DNA from: Aliitabrizicola sp041905595
Lineage (GTDB): Bacteria > Pseudomonadota > Alphaproteobacteria > Rhodobacterales > Rhodobacteraceae
Reading direction: 5' to 3'
Assembly: GCA_041905595.1 (NCBI GenBank)
Contig: JAYRKT010000008.1
Coordinates: forward strand, 1-64,000
DNA length: 64,000 nucleotides
A model generated the notes under the pieces. It searched no databases. It saw only the letters and a program-made list of their open reading frames with translations, and had not been told where the DNA came from. Made by a program: the position numbers and the translations under genes. Below are positions 1 to 8,185 of the stretch, in pieces. The stretch's first letter is position 1; each line of letters starts with the position of its first letter.

Positions 1-1
1 A

Positions 2-847
2 AACCCCTCGCCCCTGACGGCGGGCGGCACCAACACCTGGATTCTGGGGGAAGGAACTGTGGCGGTGATCGACCCCGGCCCCGCCCAGCCCTCGCATCTG
101 GACGCGATCCTTGCCCGGCTGCACCCGGGCGAGCGCATTGGCCAGATCGTTGTCACTCATGCCCATCGGGACCATTCGGGTCTCGTACCGGCCCTCGCCT
201 CGCGCACCGGGGCCCCGGTCTTCGCCTTCGGCCGCGCGCTGGACGGGCAGCGCGAGACCGCAGCCCGCCTTGCCGCTCCTTTCGGCTCCGCCGGCGAAGG
301 CATAGACGAGACCTTTATTCCGGACGAACGCCTGACTGACGGCGCTCGACTGGCGGGTGCCGGTTGGGAGATCGAGGCGATCCACACGCCGGGCCACCTC
401 GCAAACCACATCTGCCTGGCCTGGGGCGACGTGCTGTTTTCCGGCGATCATGTGATGGGCTGGTCGACCTCGATCGTCTCGCCGCCCGAGGGCGACATGG
501 GCGCCTATATGGACAGCCTCGCGCGACTCTCTGCGGGACACTGGACGCAGATGCTGCCGGGCCACGGAGATGCGGTGACGGACCCTGCAGGGCGGCTTGC
601 GGAACTGAAGGCGCATCGCCGAGGCCGCGAGGCGCAGATCCTGGCCGCCCTGGCGGAAGGCCCGGCGGACACCGCGACACTGACGCGCCGGATCTACACC
701 GACATCCCTCCGGCCTTGCTGCCGGCGGCCGAGCGCAACGTGATCGCCCATCTTGTTGATCTGCTTGATCGAAATCTGGTCCACGCCGATCCGGAAGCCG
801 GTGCAGCTGCGGCCTTCAGCCTGATTTCCGCCCCATCAGCCCCCTGA
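2..847 (+). CDS. MBL-fold metallo-hydrolase, LACTB2-like (5' end outside window)
   Basis: Metallo-beta-lactamase fold hydrolase. The frame is open from base 2 with a family-typical N-terminal stretch (GGTNTW, then VIDPGP), so the gene begins upstream and the GTG at 59 is internal. The metal site HAHRDH is encoded at 158-175, a later GHxxNH-like step reads HTPGHLANH, and SGDHV supplies the bridging Asp. The last ~70 residues form a winged-helix-like tail (LLPAAERNVIAHL), as in LACTB2 and related RNA-cleaving or thioester-cleaving proteins. The substrate cannot be told from sequence. It ends 61 bases before tRNA-Asn, with no clear terminator. Confidence 0.85.
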   Translation, partial: NPSPLTAGGTNTWILGEGTVAVIDPGPAQPSHLDAILARLHPGERIGQIVVTHAHRDHSGLVPALASRTGAPVFAFGRALDGQRETAARLAAPFGSAGEGIDETFIPDERLTDGARLAGAGWEIEAIHTPGHLANHICLAWGDVLFSGDHVMGWSTSIVSPPEGDMGAYMDSLARLSAGHWTQMLPGHGDAVTDPAGRLAELKAHRRGREAQILAALAEGPADTATLTRRIYTDIPPALLPAAERNVIAHLVDLLDRNLVHADPEAGAAAAFSLISAPSAP

Positions 848-908
848 CATTTTTCCCGCATTTGGCTCTGGACGCCCCCGATGAGCCTTGCTATAGACCC
901 CCCCGTGT

Positions 909-983
909 TCCGGCGTAGCTCAGCGGTAGAGCAGTTGACTGTTAATCAATTGGTCGTAGGTTCGATCCCTACCGCCGGAGCCA
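909..983 (+). tRNA. tRNA-Asn (GTT anticodon)
   Basis: Complete cloverleaf. The 7-bp acceptor stem pairs TCCGGCG (909-915) with CGCCGGA (973-979). D-arm motif GTAGCTCAGCGGTAGAGC, anticodon GTT at 941-943 in the loop CTGTTAA, T-loop TTCGATC, discriminator G at 980 and encoded CCA at 981-983. Decodes AAC/AAU. It is intact and not interrupted by an element. Confidence 0.97.
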
Positions 984-1022
984 AAATCCCCAAGAAAACA
1001 GAGGTTTGACCTCGGCCTGCCG

Positions 1023-2573
1023 TCAATCGGCGATGGCCGCATGCGCCGCGCCGCCGCCGGCATTGGGTTTCGGACGGCTCAGAAGGAAGGCAAGCGGGAT
1101 TGCGGCGAGCGTGATCATCATCATGAGCTTGAAGTCGTCGACATAGGACACCATCAGCGCCTGCTGGTTCACCAGCTGGTCGATCTGCGACAGCGCCGAC
1201 GAATTGCCCTTTGCCGCGAGCGGCGACAACTGCTGAAGCACAGGATTGTAGGGCGAAATCGACGCCCCAAGCTCGGCATGGTTGATCTGGACGTTGCGGG
1301 TCAGAACCGCCGAGACGACCGAAATACCGATCGACGATCCGATGTTGCGCACAAGACTGAACAGGCTCGTGCCGTCCGCCCGGAACTTCTGGTCGAGCGT
1401 GGCGAAAGCCACGGTCGAGAGCGGAACGAAGACAAGCCCAAGGCCCAGCCCCTGGACCACGCCCGACACGATGATCGGCGTCTTGTCCATCTGCGGCGAA
1501 AAGCCTGTCATTATCCACAGCGAGGTCGTGGTCAGCCCAAGGCCAAGCACGACAAGAAGGCGCGGGTCGAAGCGGCTGACCAGACGCCCGACAAGGATCA
1601 TCGAGATCATCGTCCCCACCCCGCGCGGCGCCATAACCAGACCGGTGGTGATTGTCGGGTAACCGAAAATCCGCGACAGCATCGGCGGCAGCAATGCGAG
1701 GCTCGCCAGCAGCACGATTCCGATGATGAAGATGAAGACCAGACCCATGGTGAAATTGCGGTCGGCAAAGATCTTCGGATCCAGGAACGGATGCTCCACC
1801 CCGAAGATATGCACGGCAAAGACCCAGAATCCGGCGATCGAGATCAGCATGTAGGCCCAGATCTCGGGTGAGTTGAACCAGTCGACCTCGCCGCCCCGGT
1901 CCAGCAGGAGTTGCAGTGCACCGATCGCCAGCGACATCATCGCGAAACCGAAGAAGTCGAAACGGCGCTGCCGGCGCGGCGCACGGGGAAGGAAGATCAC
2001 GCAGGCGGCCATGGCGACGATGCCGACCGGCAGGTTGATGAAGAACACCCACCGCCAGTTGTAGCTTTCGGTCAGCCACCCGCCGAGCGTCGGACCGATG
2101 ATCGGGCCGACCATGATCCCCGCCCCCCACATCGCCATAGCCTGCCCCGCCTTCTCGCGCGGGTTGATGTCAAGAAGGATGGTCTGCGACAGGGGCACGA
2201 TCGCCGCGCCGAAGACGCCCTGCAGCAGGCGGAAGGCCACCATGCTCGGCAGGCTCCAGGCAAGGCCACAGGCCATCGAGGTGATGACGAAACCGACGAT
2301 CGAGACGAGGAACAGCTCGCGCTTGCCGATGCGGTCCGACAGCCAGCCGGTGACCGGCGTCATGATCGCGGCGGCGACAATGTAAGAGGTGAGCACCCAG
2401 TTGATCGTGTCCTGCGACGCGCCCAGGTCGCCTGTCATCGACGGCAGCGCGACGTTGGCGATCGTGGTGTCGAGCACCTGCATGATCGTCGCCAGCATGA
2501 TGCCGATCGTGATCAGACCCCGATGCTTGACGGCATGCGGATCGGGGAATGCGGCCTGAGCGGCGGCGGACAT
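1023..2573 (-). CDS. DHA2-family MFS multidrug efflux transporter (EmrB/QacA type)
   Basis: 516-residue, 14-segment drug/proton antiporter of the inner membrane. The N-terminal segment reads VLDTTIANVALPSM, the DHA2 motif around TM1. The TM2-3 loop has GWLSDRIGKR (MFS motif A) and TM5 carries GPTLGGWL (motif C). Length matches EmrB. It is the last gene of a three-gene unit: the start is 12 bases after the EmrA-like stop. With the membrane fusion protein and an outer-membrane channel encoded elsewhere it should export hydrophobic compounds across both membranes. Substrates are unknown. Confidence 0.93.
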   Translation of the reverse strand: MSAAAQAAFPDPHAVKHRGLITIGIMLATIMQVLDTTIANVALPSMTGDLGASQDTINWVLTSYIVAAAIMTPVTGWLSDRIGKRELFLVSIVGFVITSMACGLAWSLPSMVAFRLLQGVFGAAIVPLSQTILLDINPREKAGQAMAMWGAGIMVGPIIGPTLGGWLTESYNWRWVFFINLPVGIVAMAACVIFLPRAPRRQRRFDFFGFAMMSLAIGALQLLLDRGGEVDWFNSPEIWAYMLISIAGFWVFAVHIFGVEHPFLDPKIFADRNFTMGLVFIFIIGIVLLASLALLPPMLSRIFGYPTITTGLVMAPRGVGTMISMILVGRLVSRFDPRLLVVLGLGLTTTSLWIMTGFSPQMDKTPIIVSGVVQGLGLGLVFVPLSTVAFATLDQKFRADGTSLFSLVRNIGSSIGISVVSAVLTRNVQINHAELGASISPYNPVLQQLSPLAAKGNSSALSQIDQLVNQQALMVSYVDDFKLMMMITLAAIPLAFLLSRPKPNAGGGAAHAAIAD

Positions 2574-2585
2574 CGAAGCGGGCCC

Positions 2586-3686
2586 TTACTTTGTCCCGGC
2601 AAAGGCCGGGAAGAGGTCCCAGACGCTGTTGCCGGCGCCGGTATCGACCTTGACCTCGGCGCTGACGCCGGTGGCAAGGGCGGGCATGTCCGGCACATCC
2701 TCAAGCGCCAGCCGAACCGGAACGCGCTGCGTGACCTTCACCCAGTTGCCCGTCGCGTTCTGCGCCGGCAGCAGCGAAAACTCCGACCCGGTTCCGGCAC
2801 CGATCGCCTCGACCCGCGCCTTGAAGGGACGGCCCGGCATCAGGTCGAAGATCACCTCGGCCTCCTGGCCCTGGCGGATCCGGCCCAACTGCGTCTCCTT
2901 GAAGTTCGCGTCGATCCAGGTGTCCCCGGTTTCGACCAGCGCGAACAGCGACGTTCCGGCATTCACATATTGCCCGGTCTTGAACGACGACGCCTGATAG
3001 ACGGTTCCGTCCGCCGGGGCGCGCACCGTTGTCAGGCTGAGCTTGTATTTCGCCTCGTCCAGCGCGACCTGCGCCGACTGCACCGCGGGGTGGCTGTCGA
3101 CCGGCGCGTCGGGGGCGCCGCCAAGCGCGGCCAGGGCATTGTCCACCCCTTGCTGCGCGACGATGGTCTCTTCCTCGGCCAGCCGCTCCTCGTGCTGGGC
3201 GTCGTCCAGCGCCGTGATCGCGGCCACGCCCTTGTCGGAAAGCGCCCGCTGACGGGCCAGCTCTCCGCGCTGGTAATCCAGCGTCTCGGAAGCGAGCTTC
3301 GCCCGCGTCACCGCCTGCTTGTACCCGACCTTCAGTTGCTCCACCTGCAGCCGGGCCGAGGCCAGCGCCGCCTCGGCTTGCGAAACCGCAAGGCGATAGG
3401 GCTGGTCATCGACCTTGAACAGAAGATCGCCCGCCACGACATGCTGGTTGTCCGCAACGGCGACCTCAACCACCCGCCCGCCGATATCCGAGGCGATGGA
3501 GATACGGGCCTGCTTGAGGTTGGCGTTCTCGGTCGTCTCGTAGCGGCCGCCAGTCAGCCAGACCCCGGCCACGCCGGCCAGGATCAGCACCGGGACGGAA
3601 AGCATCAACCCCAGGCGCCGGCGCTTCTTCGGCGGTGCGGCGGGGGCTTCGGCCGTGTTGCTGTCTTTGGTGTCGCTCGTGCTCAT
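2586..3686 (-). CDS. HlyD/EmrA-family membrane fusion protein
   Basis: 366 residues. Short cytoplasmic N-terminus, one membrane anchor (LGLMLSVPVLILAGVAGVW) after a basic KKRRR stretch, lipoyl-like half-motifs (ISIASDIGGRVVEVAV and VRAPADGTVYQAS), a long helical hairpin between them, and a beta-barrel domain. Periplasmic adaptor linking the MFS pump to an outer-membrane channel. The ATG at 3686 is preferred over an upstream in-frame start at 3725, because it lies one base after the MarR stop codon, which implies translational coupling. Cotranscribed with the regulator and the pump. Confidence 0.92.
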   Translation of the reverse strand: MSTSDTKDSNTAEAPAAPPKKRRRLGLMLSVPVLILAGVAGVWLTGGRYETTENANLKQARISIASDIGGRVVEVAVADNQHVVAGDLLFKVDDQPYRLAVSQAEAALASARLQVEQLKVGYKQAVTRAKLASETLDYQRGELARQRALSDKGVAAITALDDAQHEERLAEEETIVAQQGVDNALAALGGAPDAPVDSHPAVQSAQVALDEAKYKLSLTTVRAPADGTVYQASSFKTGQYVNAGTSLFALVETGDTWIDANFKETQLGRIRQGQEAEVIFDLMPGRPFKARVEAIGAGTGSEFSLLPAQNATGNWVKVTQRVPVRLALEDVPDMPALATGVSAEVKVDTGAGNSVWDLFPAFAGTK

Positions 3687-3687
3687 C

Positions 3688-4161
3688 TCATTTGCTTTCG
3701 GTTTCGGGCCGGGGCCGCGTCGCACAGACCGCCTCCTCGCCCGTCAGGTTCTCGACGATCTTGTTCAGCGCTTTCACCAGCACCGCCTTCTCGGACTCCG
3801 ACAGCCCCGCGAGCGCTTCGGCATAGACCCCGCCCGCCACGCCATGGACGGTCTCAAAGGCCTTCAGCGCCCGGTCGGTCGCCACGATCACCCGCGCCCG
3901 CCGGTCGGACGGATCGGGCTCGCGCCGCACCCAGCCGGTCTGCTCCATCCGGTCGACCATGCGCGAGACGCTGATCGGCTCGATCTCCAGCAGTTCCGCC
4001 AGCCGCGCCTGGTTGGCGCGCCCGTCGCGCTTGAGCGAGACGAGCAGCCGCCATTGCGCCGAGGACAAGCCCCAGTCCTGCGTCCGCAGTTCAAATCGCC
4101 GCCGCACGGCGCGCGTGGCGTCGTGGAGAAGCAGGCCCAGTCTGTCGAGTCCCAATGTCAT
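3688..4161 (-). CDS. MarR-family regulator of the EmrAB-type efflux operon
   Basis: About 157 residues with the MarR winged helix: helix pair ANQARLAELLEIEPISVSRM and wing REPDPSDRRARVI containing the conserved D-RR. First gene of the efflux operon, so most likely its ligand-responsive autorepressor. The ATG at 4161 is used; a GTG two codons upstream (4167) is an alternative. No convincing Shine-Dalgarno lies before either start, and a palindrome sits 16-27 bases upstream, so the transcript may have a very short leader. Ligand unknown. Confidence 0.92.
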   Translation of the reverse strand: MTLGLDRLGLLLHDATRAVRRRFELRTQDWGLSSAQWRLLVSLKRDGRANQARLAELLEIEPISVSRMVDRMEQTGWVRREPDPSDRRARVIVATDRALKAFETVHGVAGGVYAEALAGLSESEKAVLVKALNKIVENLTGEEAVCATRPRPETESK

Positions 4162-4176
4162 GAGCACGACATAATA

Positions 4177-4188
4177 TAAGCATGCTTA
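4177..4188. promoter_or_regulatory. Probable MarR operator, 12-bp perfect palindrome
   Basis: TAAGCATGCTTA is a perfect palindrome inside an AT-rich stretch (TATTAT-like -10 candidate on the minus strand) just before the marR start. Position and symmetry fit a MarR dimer site that occludes RNA polymerase. Assignment is by position only. Confidence 0.6.
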
Positions 4189-4338
4189 GTATTCAAGCGA
4201 GCGAGAGTCCCGTCCCTGCACGAAGGCCCGGTTTTACGGTGCACGGGCGCACAGCGACAACACGCACGGGCGCACAACCTGCGGGGACTGGACGGAGCTG
4301 GGCGGTGCGGGCAGTCTGCGTCGAAAACCGGGGATTCC

Positions 4339-4797
4339 ATGTTCAACGACGCCGATACGCTTGACCACCTGAGCCAGGTCATCAGCCATGTCATTGCGCC
4401 GTCCTTCCTGCTGGGAGGCGTCATCAGCCTTGTCACGCTGGTCTTCTCGCGCATGAGCGCGGTCGTGGACCGGCTGCGCGAACTGAACGCCATCCCGGAA
4501 AAGGACAAGGCCCGCGCCTGGCTGCGCGAGGACCTGCCCCGCCAGCGCCGCCTCCTTCGGCTTCTGCGGATCGCCGCGATCCTGTCGCTGGCCTCGGGCG
4601 TGGCGACCGCGCTGCTCATCATCACCGGCTTCACGCTCGCGATCCTTGGCCACGACCACGCGCCGGGCATGGCCTATCTCTTCATTCTGGCCATGCTGCT
4701 CTTCATCGGCGCCATTGCCGTCCTCGCGGTCGAGGCGGTCAACAGCGTGTCGGAATTCGACCACCACCACGCCGGCGAGCCGCCCGGTCCCGCCTGA
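4339..4797 (+). CDS. DUF2721 family membrane protein
   Basis: 152 residues with three predicted membrane segments: one near the N-terminus (SFLLGGVISLVTLVFS) and two C-terminal ones separated by a short loop. A basic, charged cytoplasmic stretch (RARAWLREDLPRQRR-like) follows the first segment. The start HLSQVISHVIAPSFLL, followed by a Glu/Arg-rich segment, is characteristic of DUF2721. Function unknown. Divergent from the marR operon, with a separate 178-base upstream region. The C-terminus is His-rich (FDHHHAG), a possible but unproven metal contact. Confidence 0.8.
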   Translation: MFNDADTLDHLSQVISHVIAPSFLLGGVISLVTLVFSRMSAVVDRLRELNAIPEKDKARAWLREDLPRQRRLLRLLRIAAILSLASGVATALLIITGFTLAILGHDHAPGMAYLFILAMLLFIGAIAVLAVEAVNSVSEFDHHHAGEPPGPA

Positions 4798-4811
4798 CCC
4801 GCCCGGCCACG

Positions 4812-4910
4812 TCAGTGCATCTTGTACCCGCCCCAGGGCGAGAGCGCCGCCGGATCACAGGCGGCGGCGGTGAGGAGCAGGGCGAGGCAGAGGGCGAGGC
4901 GGCGGGTCAT
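4812..4910 (-). CDS. Small putative lipoprotein, 32 residues
   Basis: Short frame of 33 codons. It starts MTRRLALCLALLL, runs into a hydrophobic signal segment with a lipobox-like LTAAAC, and ends in a short mature peptide (CDPAALSPWGGYKMH). The Arg-Arg start, hydrophobic core and Cys are the layout of a lipoprotein signal, leaving a mature peptide of about 14 residues. It points toward the DUF2721 gene's 3' end. Such tiny lipoproteins are frequent in Rhodobacterales but rarely annotated. No ribosome-binding site stronger than GGAGT-like bases lies upstream. Confidence 0.5.
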   Translation of the reverse strand: MTRRLALCLALLLTAAACDPAALSPWGGYKMH

Positions 4911-4931
4911 TGATCGGAGTATCTTAAACCC

Positions 4932-5471
4932 TCAGAGCCATGATTTAATCGACTTAAGTGAAATCGCGCGTATTCCTGCTTCTTGGAAGTCGCATTGCTC
5001 CTCTATCCATTGTAGGAACTGTATGCTCTTATTTGCCTCGTGTTCAGTTCTAAGTAACGAATTTATAAGCTTGGCGTTTTCATTATTGAAAAACTTCATA
5101 AAATCAAAGTACCTCTTTAAATTCTCCGACCCAAGTCCGACATGAAAATGCCCCGACGACACTAACGGCTGAACAATCGAATAGTCGAAAGCCTGCATAG
5201 AAACGAATAGATCTTGCTCGGAAATCTGTCCGGCCCCAACCCTTTCGCGAAGGTACTTAATTCTATTTCGAAAATCACCCAATGCGTTCAAATTCAACGC
5301 AATTTCTGTCCCAAGAGCCTTGAAAGCGTTTTTCCGCTGCGACTTTGCCGAAAATAATTCTAACACATACTGAATAAGCGCCCCAGCTACCACCCCAATG
5401 AAAACCCAGAATGCATTGGCAAAGGCATTTCCGGAAAGGATGACGTCCAGACCCTGAGCAACCTCACTCAC
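4932..5471 (-). CDS. AT-rich orphan membrane-anchored protein of unknown function
   Basis: 179 residues. One membrane segment near the N-terminus (NAFWVFIGVVAGALIQYVLEL), then a soluble, helical, probably cytoplasmic domain with basic and aromatic residues; no motif I recognise. The GTG start shares four bases (GTGA) with the thyX stop, so it is translationally coupled to thyX. Base composition is clearly more AT-rich than both neighbours, with rare A/T-ending codons, suggesting recent acquisition. General layout resembles the gene attached to parE (17872-18408), though I see no clear sequence similarity. Confidence 0.72.
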   Translation of the reverse strand: MSEVAQGLDVILSGNAFANAFWVFIGVVAGALIQYVLELFSAKSQRKNAFKALGTEIALNLNALGDFRNRIKYLRERVGAGQISEQDLFVSMQAFDYSIVQPLVSSGHFHVGLGSENLKRYFDFMKFFNNENAKLINSLLRTEHEANKSIQFLQWIEEQCDFQEAGIRAISLKSIKSWL

Positions 5472-6373
5472 CCCAACACCCCTTCAAACTCCCGCCACTC
5501 GCCCTTGCTCATGCCGGAATTCTCCTGCGTCACCGTCTCACCCTTGAGCATCCGCCTTACGCAGTCAATCGCCTTGGAGGAGAGCGTCACACCGCCCATG
5601 CGGTAGTCCTCGAAGGCGCGGTAGGCGAGCGGGACCCAGTCGGCGACGAGGCGGGCCATCGTCTCGGCATAGACGCGGATCTCGTACTGGGCATGGGCGT
5701 CGGCGCGCAGGCGCAGGAAGTGGAACAGGTTGTGCAGGTCGCATTTCCAGTACCACTGGGTATAGATGTTGGCGGGCAGGTTCATCCGGGCGAGTTCGCG
5801 GGCAAGGCCCTGCTGGCCCTCCTGGCTCAGCATCGCCTCGTAATGGTCATAGGACCGGGCGGCGTCGGATTTCAGCATCTCGAGCACGCGGGCGGCCTCG
5901 GGGCCGGACAGGACCTCGCCCCGACCCTGGTTGTTGACGGTGCTTTGCGCGGCAAGCTGCGACGGCTCGGGGATGTAGAACTCGCGGTCGAGGATCGAGT
6001 AGCGGGCCGAGTATTCGTTGACGTTGGCCGTGCGGTGGCGGATCCACTGGCGGGCGACGAAGACCGGCAACTTGACGTGGAACTTGACCTCGCACATCTC
6101 GAACGGGGTCGAGTGCCAGTGCCGCATCAGGTAGCGGATCAGCCCCTCGTCATTGCTGACATGCTTGGTGCCCGCGCCATAGGACACGCGGGCGGCCTGC
6201 ACGATGGCGGAATCGTCGCCCATGTAGTCGATGACCCGGACGAAACCGTGGTCCAGCACCTGATGGGCGGTGTAGAGATGCGCCTCCATCCCCTCGCTGA
6301 CCGCGCGCAGCGTCGGGCGCGGATTGGCCCGGGCGGCTTCGATTTCAGCGAGTTGGTCTTGGGAAAGCGGCAT
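5468..6373 (-). CDS. thyX: Flavin-dependent thymidylate synthase ThyX
   Basis: 301 residues. Makes dTMP from dUMP using methylene-tetrahydrofolate, with FAD and NADPH, in the cytoplasm; it replaces ThyA. The ThyX signature RHRx7S is present at residues 112-122 (RHRTANVNEYS), with the flanking SILDREFYIPEP typical of alphaproteobacterial forms. Length matches this family branch (about 300). ATG start after a weak GGGGGCC-type site. The stop codon overlaps the start of the AT-rich orphan downstream. Confidence 0.97.
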   Translation of the reverse strand: MPLSQDQLAEIEAARANPRPTLRAVSEGMEAHLYTAHQVLDHGFVRVIDYMGDDSAIVQAARVSYGAGTKHVSNDEGLIRYLMRHWHSTPFEMCEVKFHVKLPVFVARQWIRHRTANVNEYSARYSILDREFYIPEPSQLAAQSTVNNQGRGEVLSGPEAARVLEMLKSDAARSYDHYEAMLSQEGQQGLARELARMNLPANIYTQWYWKCDLHNLFHFLRLRADAHAQYEIRVYAETMARLVADWVPLAYRAFEDYRMGGVTLSSKAIDCVRRMLKGETVTQENSGMSKGEWREFEGVLG

Positions 6374-6549
6374 GGGGGCCTCCGAGTCGGGCGATACAAG
6401 ATGTGGCGTGTCTGACTGACCATCCTACGATGGGTTGGGCGGATGGCAAGAGTTTGCGACGGAGAGAACAACGATTGGGGCACAGGCAAGCCATTTCCTT
6501 TGCGACGCCGCTGCTCTAGCTTCACCCTGACCCGCGACAGGAGACCGCC

Positions 6550-6978
6550 ATGAAGATCCGCTACCTGCACACCATGGTCCGCGTGCTGGACCTCGACAAA
6601 TCCATCGCCTTCTACAAGCTGCTCGGGCTCGAGCAGACCCGCCGCAACGACTACGAGCAGGGCCGCTTCACCCTGGTCTTCATGGCCCCGCCCGGCCAGC
6701 CGGACTGCCCGGTCGAGCTGACCTGGAACTGGGATGGCGATACCGGCCTGCCAAGCGACAGCCGCCATTTCGGCCACCTCGCCTATGAGGTCGAGAACAT
6801 CTACGACATGTGCGCGCATCTGCAGGCCAACGGCGTGACCATCAACCGCCCGCCGCGCGACGGGCGCATGGCCTTCGTCCGCTCGCCCGACAATGTCTCG
6901 ATCGAGCTTCTGCAGATGGGCGGCGCCCTGCCCCCGGCCGAGCCGTGGCTGAGCATGGGCAATACCGGGCACTGGTAA
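6550..6978 (+). CDS. gloA: Glyoxalase I (lactoylglutathione lyase), VOC family
   Basis: 142 residues. Isomerises the methylglyoxal-glutathione hemithioacetal to S-lactoylglutathione. Paired VOC beta-alpha-beta-beta-beta modules start MKIRYLHTMVRVLDLDKSI, and the four metal ligands of glyoxalase I appear as H7, E56, H76 and E119. The ligand set and short length suggest the Ni/Co-type bacterial enzyme. The downstream stress-type membrane protein begins 10 bases after the stop, so the two are probably cotranscribed. Confidence 0.93.
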   Translation: MKIRYLHTMVRVLDLDKSIAFYKLLGLEQTRRNDYEQGRFTLVFMAPPGQPDCPVELTWNWDGDTGLPSDSRHFGHLAYEVENIYDMCAHLQANGVTINRPPRDGRMAFVRSPDNVSIELLQMGGALPPAEPWLSMGNTGHW

Positions 6979-6988
6979 GGGGGACGTC

Positions 6989-7243
6989 ATGGGAGGAATG
7001 AGCATCGTCGCGATGCTGGTGATCGGCGGGTTGGCCGGTTGGCTGGCCGAACTGATCGTCAAGGGTCGGGGCCTGGGCCTGATCGGCAACATCGCCGTCG
7101 GCATTGCCGGCGCGGTCGTGGCCGCACTGATCTTCCCGCTGATCGGCCTCGGCTTCGGCGGCGGCACCGGGGCGACCGTGGTCCATGCGACCATCGGCGC
7201 GGTGGTGCTGCTGGTGCTGATCCGGGTGGTGAAGAAGGCCTGA
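6989..7243 (+). CDS. GlsB/YeaQ/YmgE-family stress membrane protein
   Basis: 84 residues, nearly all hydrophobic and Gly-rich, with three short membrane segments: GGLAGWLAELIVKG, GNIAVGIAGAVVAALIF and a C-terminal one ending VKKA. This is the transglycosylase-associated/GlsB family, induced by general stress in several bacteria; the biochemical role is unknown. ATG at 6989 is preferred because AGGGGGAC lies 4-5 bases upstream. The next in-frame ATG (6998) would leave its GGGAGGA site too close. Confidence 0.88.
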   Translation: MGGMSIVAMLVIGGLAGWLAELIVKGRGLGLIGNIAVGIAGAVVAALIFPLIGLGFGGGTGATVVHATIGAVVLLVLIRVVKKA

Positions 7244-7247
7244 TCCG

Positions 7248-7739
7248 TCAGTAGATGTAGCGGATCTGCTCCGACCAGAACCGTTCGGTCCGCCGCAAAG
7301 CCTCGTTCACCTCGGGCAGGACCGTGGTGAGCGAGCGGCGGTCGAGCAGGGCGGCATGGCGCAGGAACAGGTCGCTGAGCAGCCCGCGCACCCGCCGCCC
7401 CTTTTCGGTCAGCCGCACGCGCACCGAGCGGCGGTCGGCCTCGGATCGCTGGTGGTGCATGTAGCCCAGATCGACCAGCTTCTTCAGGTTGTAGCTGACA
7501 TTCGAGCCCTGGTAGTAGCCGCGCGTGCGCAGCTCGCCCGCCGTCACCTCGTGCTCTCCGATGTTGAACAGCAGAAGCGCCTGCACCGCGTTGATCTCCA
7601 GCACGCCGAGCCGTTCGAATTCGTCCTTGATCACGTCGAGGAGCAGCCGGTGCAGCCGCTCGACCAGCGCCAGCGTCTCCAGGTAATTGGCAAGGATGAG
7701 GCTGCTGTCCTCTTCCGCCTCGATCGATCTTCCGTGCAT
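7248..7739 (-). CDS. MarR-type winged-helix regulator, LdtR-like
   Basis: 163 residues from the ATG at 7739, chosen because the sequence upstream in frame is Arg/Pro-rich read-through. Winged helix: VTAGELRTRGYYQGSNVSY, then KKLVDLGYMHHQRSEADRR. This RGYYxGSNVSYNLKKL signature is that of the LdtR group of alphaproteobacterial MarR-like proteins, which in Liberibacter and rhizobia controls cell-wall L,D-transpeptidase and stress genes. Targets here are unknown. It ends four bases from the convergent GlsB gene and is divergent from nothing nearby. Confidence 0.85.
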   Translation of the reverse strand: MHGRSIEAEEDSSLILANYLETLALVERLHRLLLDVIKDEFERLGVLEINAVQALLLFNIGEHEVTAGELRTRGYYQGSNVSYNLKKLVDLGYMHHQRSEADRRSVRVRLTEKGRRVRGLLSDLFLRHAALLDRRSLTTVLPEVNEALRRTERFWSEQIRYIY

Positions 7740-7827
7740 CCGCCGCCTCCGTGCACCTCTCGGGTCCGGCAGAGAGTCGGGGCAAAGATCGAACATTCGG
7801 TAAACGGCGCCCGAACAGGGCGAACGC

Positions 7828-8100
7828 TCAGCCGGGCGACAGCCGCGTCCGGGCAAAGGCGGCGATCTCGGCCAGGAGCACGTTGTAATCCGGCGGCGGC
7901 GGCGTCTGGCCCAGCACCCAGGGAAGAAGGTCCTGGTCATTCTCGGTCAGGAGACGGTCGTAGAGGGCGAGCGTCGGCTCGTCCATCGCGCCAAGCCGGG
8001 CATCGGCATAGGGGCCAAGCACCAGGTCCATCTCCTTGGTGCCCCGCCGCCAGGACCGCATCCTGAGCCGCTTCAGCCGGTCTTCCGCGGTCTCTGCCAT
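7828..8100 (-). CDS. sdhE: Succinate dehydrogenase flavinylation factor SdhE
   Basis: 90 residues. Promotes covalent FAD attachment to SdhA. The defining RGxxE motif is present (R19-G20-T-K-E23, followed by MD), and the rest follows the small five-helix fold (LYDRLLTENDQDLLPWV). Length is standard. Start chosen at ATG 8100; longer frames upstream cross the aminotransferase promoter region and show no homology. Lies head-to-head with the aminotransferase gene at 8186. Confidence 0.93.
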   Translation of the reverse strand: MAETAEDRLKRLRMRSWRRGTKEMDLVLGPYADARLGAMDEPTLALYDRLLTENDQDLLPWVLGQTPPPPDYNVLLAEIAAFARTRLSPG

Positions 8101-8185
8101 CGCCGATCTCCCCGTTTGCGCTTGATCGCGCCTTGGGCGCACCCTAAGACGGGCCGCCGAAAACATGCAAGCCGGAGCCCCTGAA

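Noticed and set aside
909..983. tRNA-Asn as integration site of the 45-49 kb element
   Set aside because: Its 3' end (CCTACCGCCGGAGCCA) differs from the att-like 24-mer, which has CACCGGC as acceptor end.
1911..3974. 687-codon plus-strand open frame
   Set aside because: Antisense to the clearly coding emrB/emrA-like and marR genes; product is Arg/His/Asp-rich with no domain, a usual shadow in GC-rich DNA.
6139..7785. 548-codon minus-strand open frame
   Set aside because: Runs across the glyoxalase, GlsB and part of thyX in another frame; no homology and contradicted by the real genes.
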